From contig CAZOMY010000065.1 of assembly GCA_964581115.1 (NCBI GenBank), positions 1 through 7,651 of the forward strand: a stretch of 7,651 nt of DNA, written 5' to 3'. A program made the translations under genes and the position numbers. The notes under the pieces were generated by a model. It was given only the letters and a program-made list of their open reading frames with translations. It was not told the origin of the DNA and made no database searches. This DNA comes from 2-02-FULL-55-14 sp964581115 (GTDB lineage Bacteria; Bacteroidota; Ignavibacteria; UBA10030). Positions within the stretch are counted from its first letter, which is position 1. The number at the start of each line of letters is the position of its first letter. Positions 5,476 to 7,651 of this stretch are shown in pieces.

Positions 5476-7521
5476 ATGGCTCCGGTTCTACATCCAAACT
5501 TCCGCGCCGTCTGGCTGATCCTCTGCCTGGGCTTTCTGGTGCCCTCGGCTACGGCCCAGACGCTCAATCGCGAAATGAAGGCCGTCGTCGGCCCGGTTGA
5601 AAGCAACCGGGTCAACGCTGAGAATGACAAGTCGTTCCTCCGGGTCACCTCATCGGTGCCCAACCTTCAATTCTCGAGCAACCGGAGTATCCTCAGCGTC
5701 AATCGTCTCGGCTCGGGCGACTGGGAGGTGTGGCTACCGCCGGGTACGCACCTGCTCAAGGTCGCGGCAGAAGGGTTCAGATTGCTCGAACTGCCCCCGT
5801 TCACCTACGCTCGTAAGAGGAGCTACGAACTCAAGCTCGAACCGGCCGAACCGCTCGTCGAAACTATCCCGATCTTGGTCGTGGTTGACCCGCCCGATGC
5901 TCGTATTGTCATAGACGGCAAAGATGCCGTAAGCGGCCATGTCCAGCAGGTAACCACGGGAGACCACGAACTGCGATTGGAACGTGAGGGATACTTACCC
6001 CAGCGCCATACAATCAAGGCATCGCCGGCGAACAGCGTCTTTCGCTTCCAGCTGAAGCCCATCGAAATACTGGCCGTGACCATCGCCTCGCGCCCCTCCG
6101 GCGCCAGGATCCTGCTCGACGGCGTGGACCGCGGAGAGACCGACAAGGGACTGTTCCTGTATCCCGGTACCTATCGCTTGCGCCTGGTACGCTCGGGCTA
6201 CCTCGATCTGGAGCAGGAGATCACGGTCAGCGAAACAGGCCAGACGGCATTCGACTTCACGCTCGAACCGAGCACGGGCACGTTCGAGTGGAAGGTTTCT
6301 CCCTCCGAAGCTCGCGTCATGATCAATCGAGAAGACCACACCGGCAGAACATCAGCTGACCTGGCGCCGGGTCGTTATCGCGTGGAGGTATCGGCGCCCG
6401 GCTACGTTGACACGATCGACATCATCGACCTTGTACGTGGCCGGCAGATCAGCCGCGCCTACCGCTTACGGCTCCGTACCGGCACATTGCTGGTGAGCGT
6501 TCAGCCGCTCGATGCGACTGTGACCCTCACGAGCAACGGGGTCGTGGTGCGATCGTGGAAAGGAATGCGCCAACTCAAAGACATGAGCATTGGACAATAC
6601 GAACTCGTCGTCGAAAGCCCCGGCTACGAACGATTCATTAAAAAGACAGCGGTGGAAGAAGGCAAGAGCACCGTCGAAGACGTTGTTTTGAGACGAACCA
6701 TCACTACGGCTTCTCAGCCGGCACATGCCTCGCGACCTCTCCAGGGTATGATCATCGTGCCAGGGGGCACCTTCCAGATGGGGAGCACCTCGGGTGATAG
6801 CGATGAACAGCCGGTGCATGCGGTGACAGTGTCGTCGTTCTTCATGGATGAGACAGAAGTGACGTATGAGAAGTGGACGCAGGTGCGCACCTGGGGCCTG
6901 ACGCATGGCTACACGGACCTGCCGGCGGGCGGCAACGGCTACAACGGGACGACCAACCACCCGGTGACGCAGGTGAGTTGGTATGACGTGGTGAAGTGGC
7001 ACAATGCGCGGAGCGAGATGGAGGGCTTGACGCCGTGTTATTATACGGATGCAAACCAGACGACGGTCTACCGGACGGGGGAGATCGCGCTGGTCAACGG
7101 GGCGGTCAAAGGGACGGCGAACGGGTATCGCCTGCCGACGGAGGCGGAGTGGGAATATGCGGCGCGAGGAGGTAGCCGGTCGCAGGGCTACACTTACAGC
7201 GGGAGCAACGACCTGAATGCGGTGGGGTGGTATGCCGGTAATGCTGGCAGTAACACGCATGCAGTAAAGACGAAGGGGGCGAATGAGTTGGGGTTATATG
7301 ACATGAGCGGCAACGTGTGGGAGTGGGTGTGGGACTGGTATGGGACGTATCCTTCGACGTCGCAGACCGATCCACGGGGCCCGACGAGCGGCAGCTACCG
7401 TGTGTTGCGCGGGGGGTCGTTCAACAACTACGACCTCAACTGTCGGGTGGCGAACCGCAACAACCACCTCCCGACGTACCGCGTCAGCAACCTCGGCTTT
7501 CGTTCCACCAGGACACAATAA
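5476..7521 (+). CDS. DGR target 2: PEGA-FGE/lectin-fold variable protein
   Basis: This 681-residue exported protein is the second DGR target. The signal peptide covers about 1-27 (hydrophobic 11-22, ATA before Q28). The N-terminal region (28-122) is paralogous to that of the neighbouring PEGA protein: TLNRE, VPNLQF, SGDWEVWLPPGTHLLK, KRSYEL. About four PEGA-type repeats follow (132-196, 198-265, 267-332, 335-405). The C-terminal FGE/SUMF1-type domain (424-681) is the same as in target 1 apart from GMII versus GMVF at its start. Variable residues are Y652, L654, H664, L665, Y668, V670, S671, L673 and R679, identical to target 1. The catalytic CxxxxC of formylglycine-generating enzymes is absent. 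No Shine-Dalgarno of normal spacing precedes ATG 5476, but it is the first start in the frame and gives a good signal peptide. The likely role is envelope-displayed, diversifiable ligand binding; the ligand is unknown. Confidence 0.9.
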   Translation: MAPVLHPNFRAVWLILCLGFLVPSATAQTLNREMKAVVGPVESNRVNAENDKSFLRVTSSVPNLQFSSNRSILSVNRLGSGDWEVWLPPGTHLLKVAAEGFRLLELPPFTYARKRSYELKLEPAEPLVETIPILVVVDPPDARIVIDGKDAVSGHVQQVTTGDHELRLEREGYLPQRHTIKASPANSVFRFQLKPIEILAVTIASRPSGARILLDGVDRGETDKGLFLYPGTYRLRLVRSGYLDLEQEITVSETGQTAFDFTLEPSTGTFEWKVSPSEARVMINREDHTGRTSADLAPGRYRVEVSAPGYVDTIDIIDLVRGRQISRAYRLRLRTGTLLVSVQPLDATVTLTSNGVVVRSWKGMRQLKDMSIGQYELVVESPGYERFIKKTAVEEGKSTVEDVVLRRTITTASQPAHASRPLQGMIIVPGGTFQMGSTSGDSDEQPVHAVTVSSFFMDETEVTYEKWTQVRTWGLTHGYTDLPAGGNGYNGTTNHPVTQVSWYDVVKWHNARSEMEGLTPCYYTDANQTTVYRTGEIALVNGAVKGTANGYRLPTEAEWEYAARGGSRSQGYTYSGSNDLNAVGWYAGNAGSNTHAVKTKGANELGLYDMSGNVWEWVWDWYGTYPSTSQTDPRGPTSGSYRVLRGGSFNNYDLNCRVANRNNHLPTYRVSNLGFRSTRTQ

Positions 7522-7569
7522 CCCTTTTGCACTTTTATGCTTTTTGGGGAAGCGGGAGGGGGGAGGGAG
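6755..7569 (+). repeat. 815-bp direct repeat, copy B (FGE-VR cassette)
   Basis: This is the second copy of the block at 2177-2991, in the same orientation. It is joined in frame to PEGA repeats instead of FN3 domains. The right edge is sharp: copy A continues GAGGGG while copy B continues GTGGAA after the shared GGGAGGGAG. Confidence 0.95.
7398..7514 (+). repeat. DGR variable repeat 2 (VR2)
   Basis: This repeat is identical to VR1 at every base, including all 13 positions that differ from the TR. It is therefore a bona fide VR by the adenine-only substitution pattern. It does not represent an independent diversification event from VR1. Confidence 0.95.
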
Positions 7570-7577
7570 TGGAAGGG
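7522..7577 (+). other. Post-VR2 hairpin candidate and G-rich tract
   Basis: The first 48 bases repeat the sequence after VR1, including the TGCTT/AAGCG hairpin candidate (7538-7554). G-runs at 7554-7556, 7558-7563, 7565-7567 and 7575-7577 again provide four runs. The last is separated by a seven-base loop, so quadruplex potential is kept but weaker than after VR1. Confidence 0.45.
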
Positions 7578-7581
7578 AAAA

Positions 7582-7651
7582 GTGAGAGGTGATAGGTGAG
7601 AGGTGAAAAGGAATGGTGAATGGGAGATGGTGAATGGTGAATGGTGAATGG
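7582..7651 (+). repeat. Heptamer tandem array downstream of target 2
   Basis: Seven-base units of the GTGAGAG, GTGATAG and GTGAATG type run to the window edge, with three perfect GTGAATG units at 7630-7650. One six-base unit (7610-7615) interrupts the phase. The unit sequence is unlike that of the array after target 1. The array may continue beyond the window. Confidence 0.85.

Overview
This window carries a complete or nearly complete diversity-generating retroelement (DGR) from a bacterium. It holds a reverse transcriptase, an adenine-rich template repeat (TR), and two target genes, each ending in a variable repeat (VR). The coding DNA is GC-rich, and the products carry export signals, a probable lipoprotein anchor and PEGA domains. 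That suggests a bacterium with an envelope-displayed or periplasmic repertoire, most likely an uncultured Gram-negative lineage. I cannot place it further from sequence alone.

Layout, all on the + strand: the DGR reverse transcriptase (56-1114); the TR, 17 nt after its stop codon (1132-1248); a 285-nt non-coding spacer with three good inverted repeats (1249-1533); target gene 1, a probable lipoprotein with two fibronectin type III domains and a C-terminal FGE/SUMF1-like C-type-lectin-fold domain (1534-2943, VR1 at 2820-2936); a purine-rich intergenic region with G-runs and a heptamer array; an exported PEGA-repeat protein with hydrophobic C-terminal segments and no lectin domain (3315-5285); a short intergenic region; target gene 2, an exported PEGA-repeat protein ending in the same FGE-like domain (5476-7521, VR2 at 7398-7514); then another G-rich tract and a different heptamer array running off the window.

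The diagnostic evidence is the TR/VR alignment. Over 117 aligned bases there are 13 differences. All 13 fall on TR adenines (A to T six times, A to C four times, A to G three times). None falls on the 81 non-adenine positions. In the VR frame the TR has 15 AAC codons, and 8 of these are changed in the VR. This is the signature of adenine-specific mutagenic retrohoming.

The two targets share an 815-bp direct repeat (2177-2991 and 6755-7569) that I read as identical. It spans the lectin-like domain, the VR and about 48 bp after the stop codon. The same VR sequence therefore sits on two unrelated scaffolds, FN3 lipoprotein and PEGA protein. This points to recent copying or gene conversion of a whole 'diversifiable cassette', or to an assembly artefact. 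No accessory Avd gene is visible; it may lie upstream of the window.

Working model: the RT copies the TR part of the RT-TR transcript with errors at adenines. The cDNA replaces the VR of either target, diversifying the tip of a surface-exposed binding domain. The central PEGA protein shares its N-terminal region with target 2 and may be its undiversified partner or the ancestor of its scaffold.
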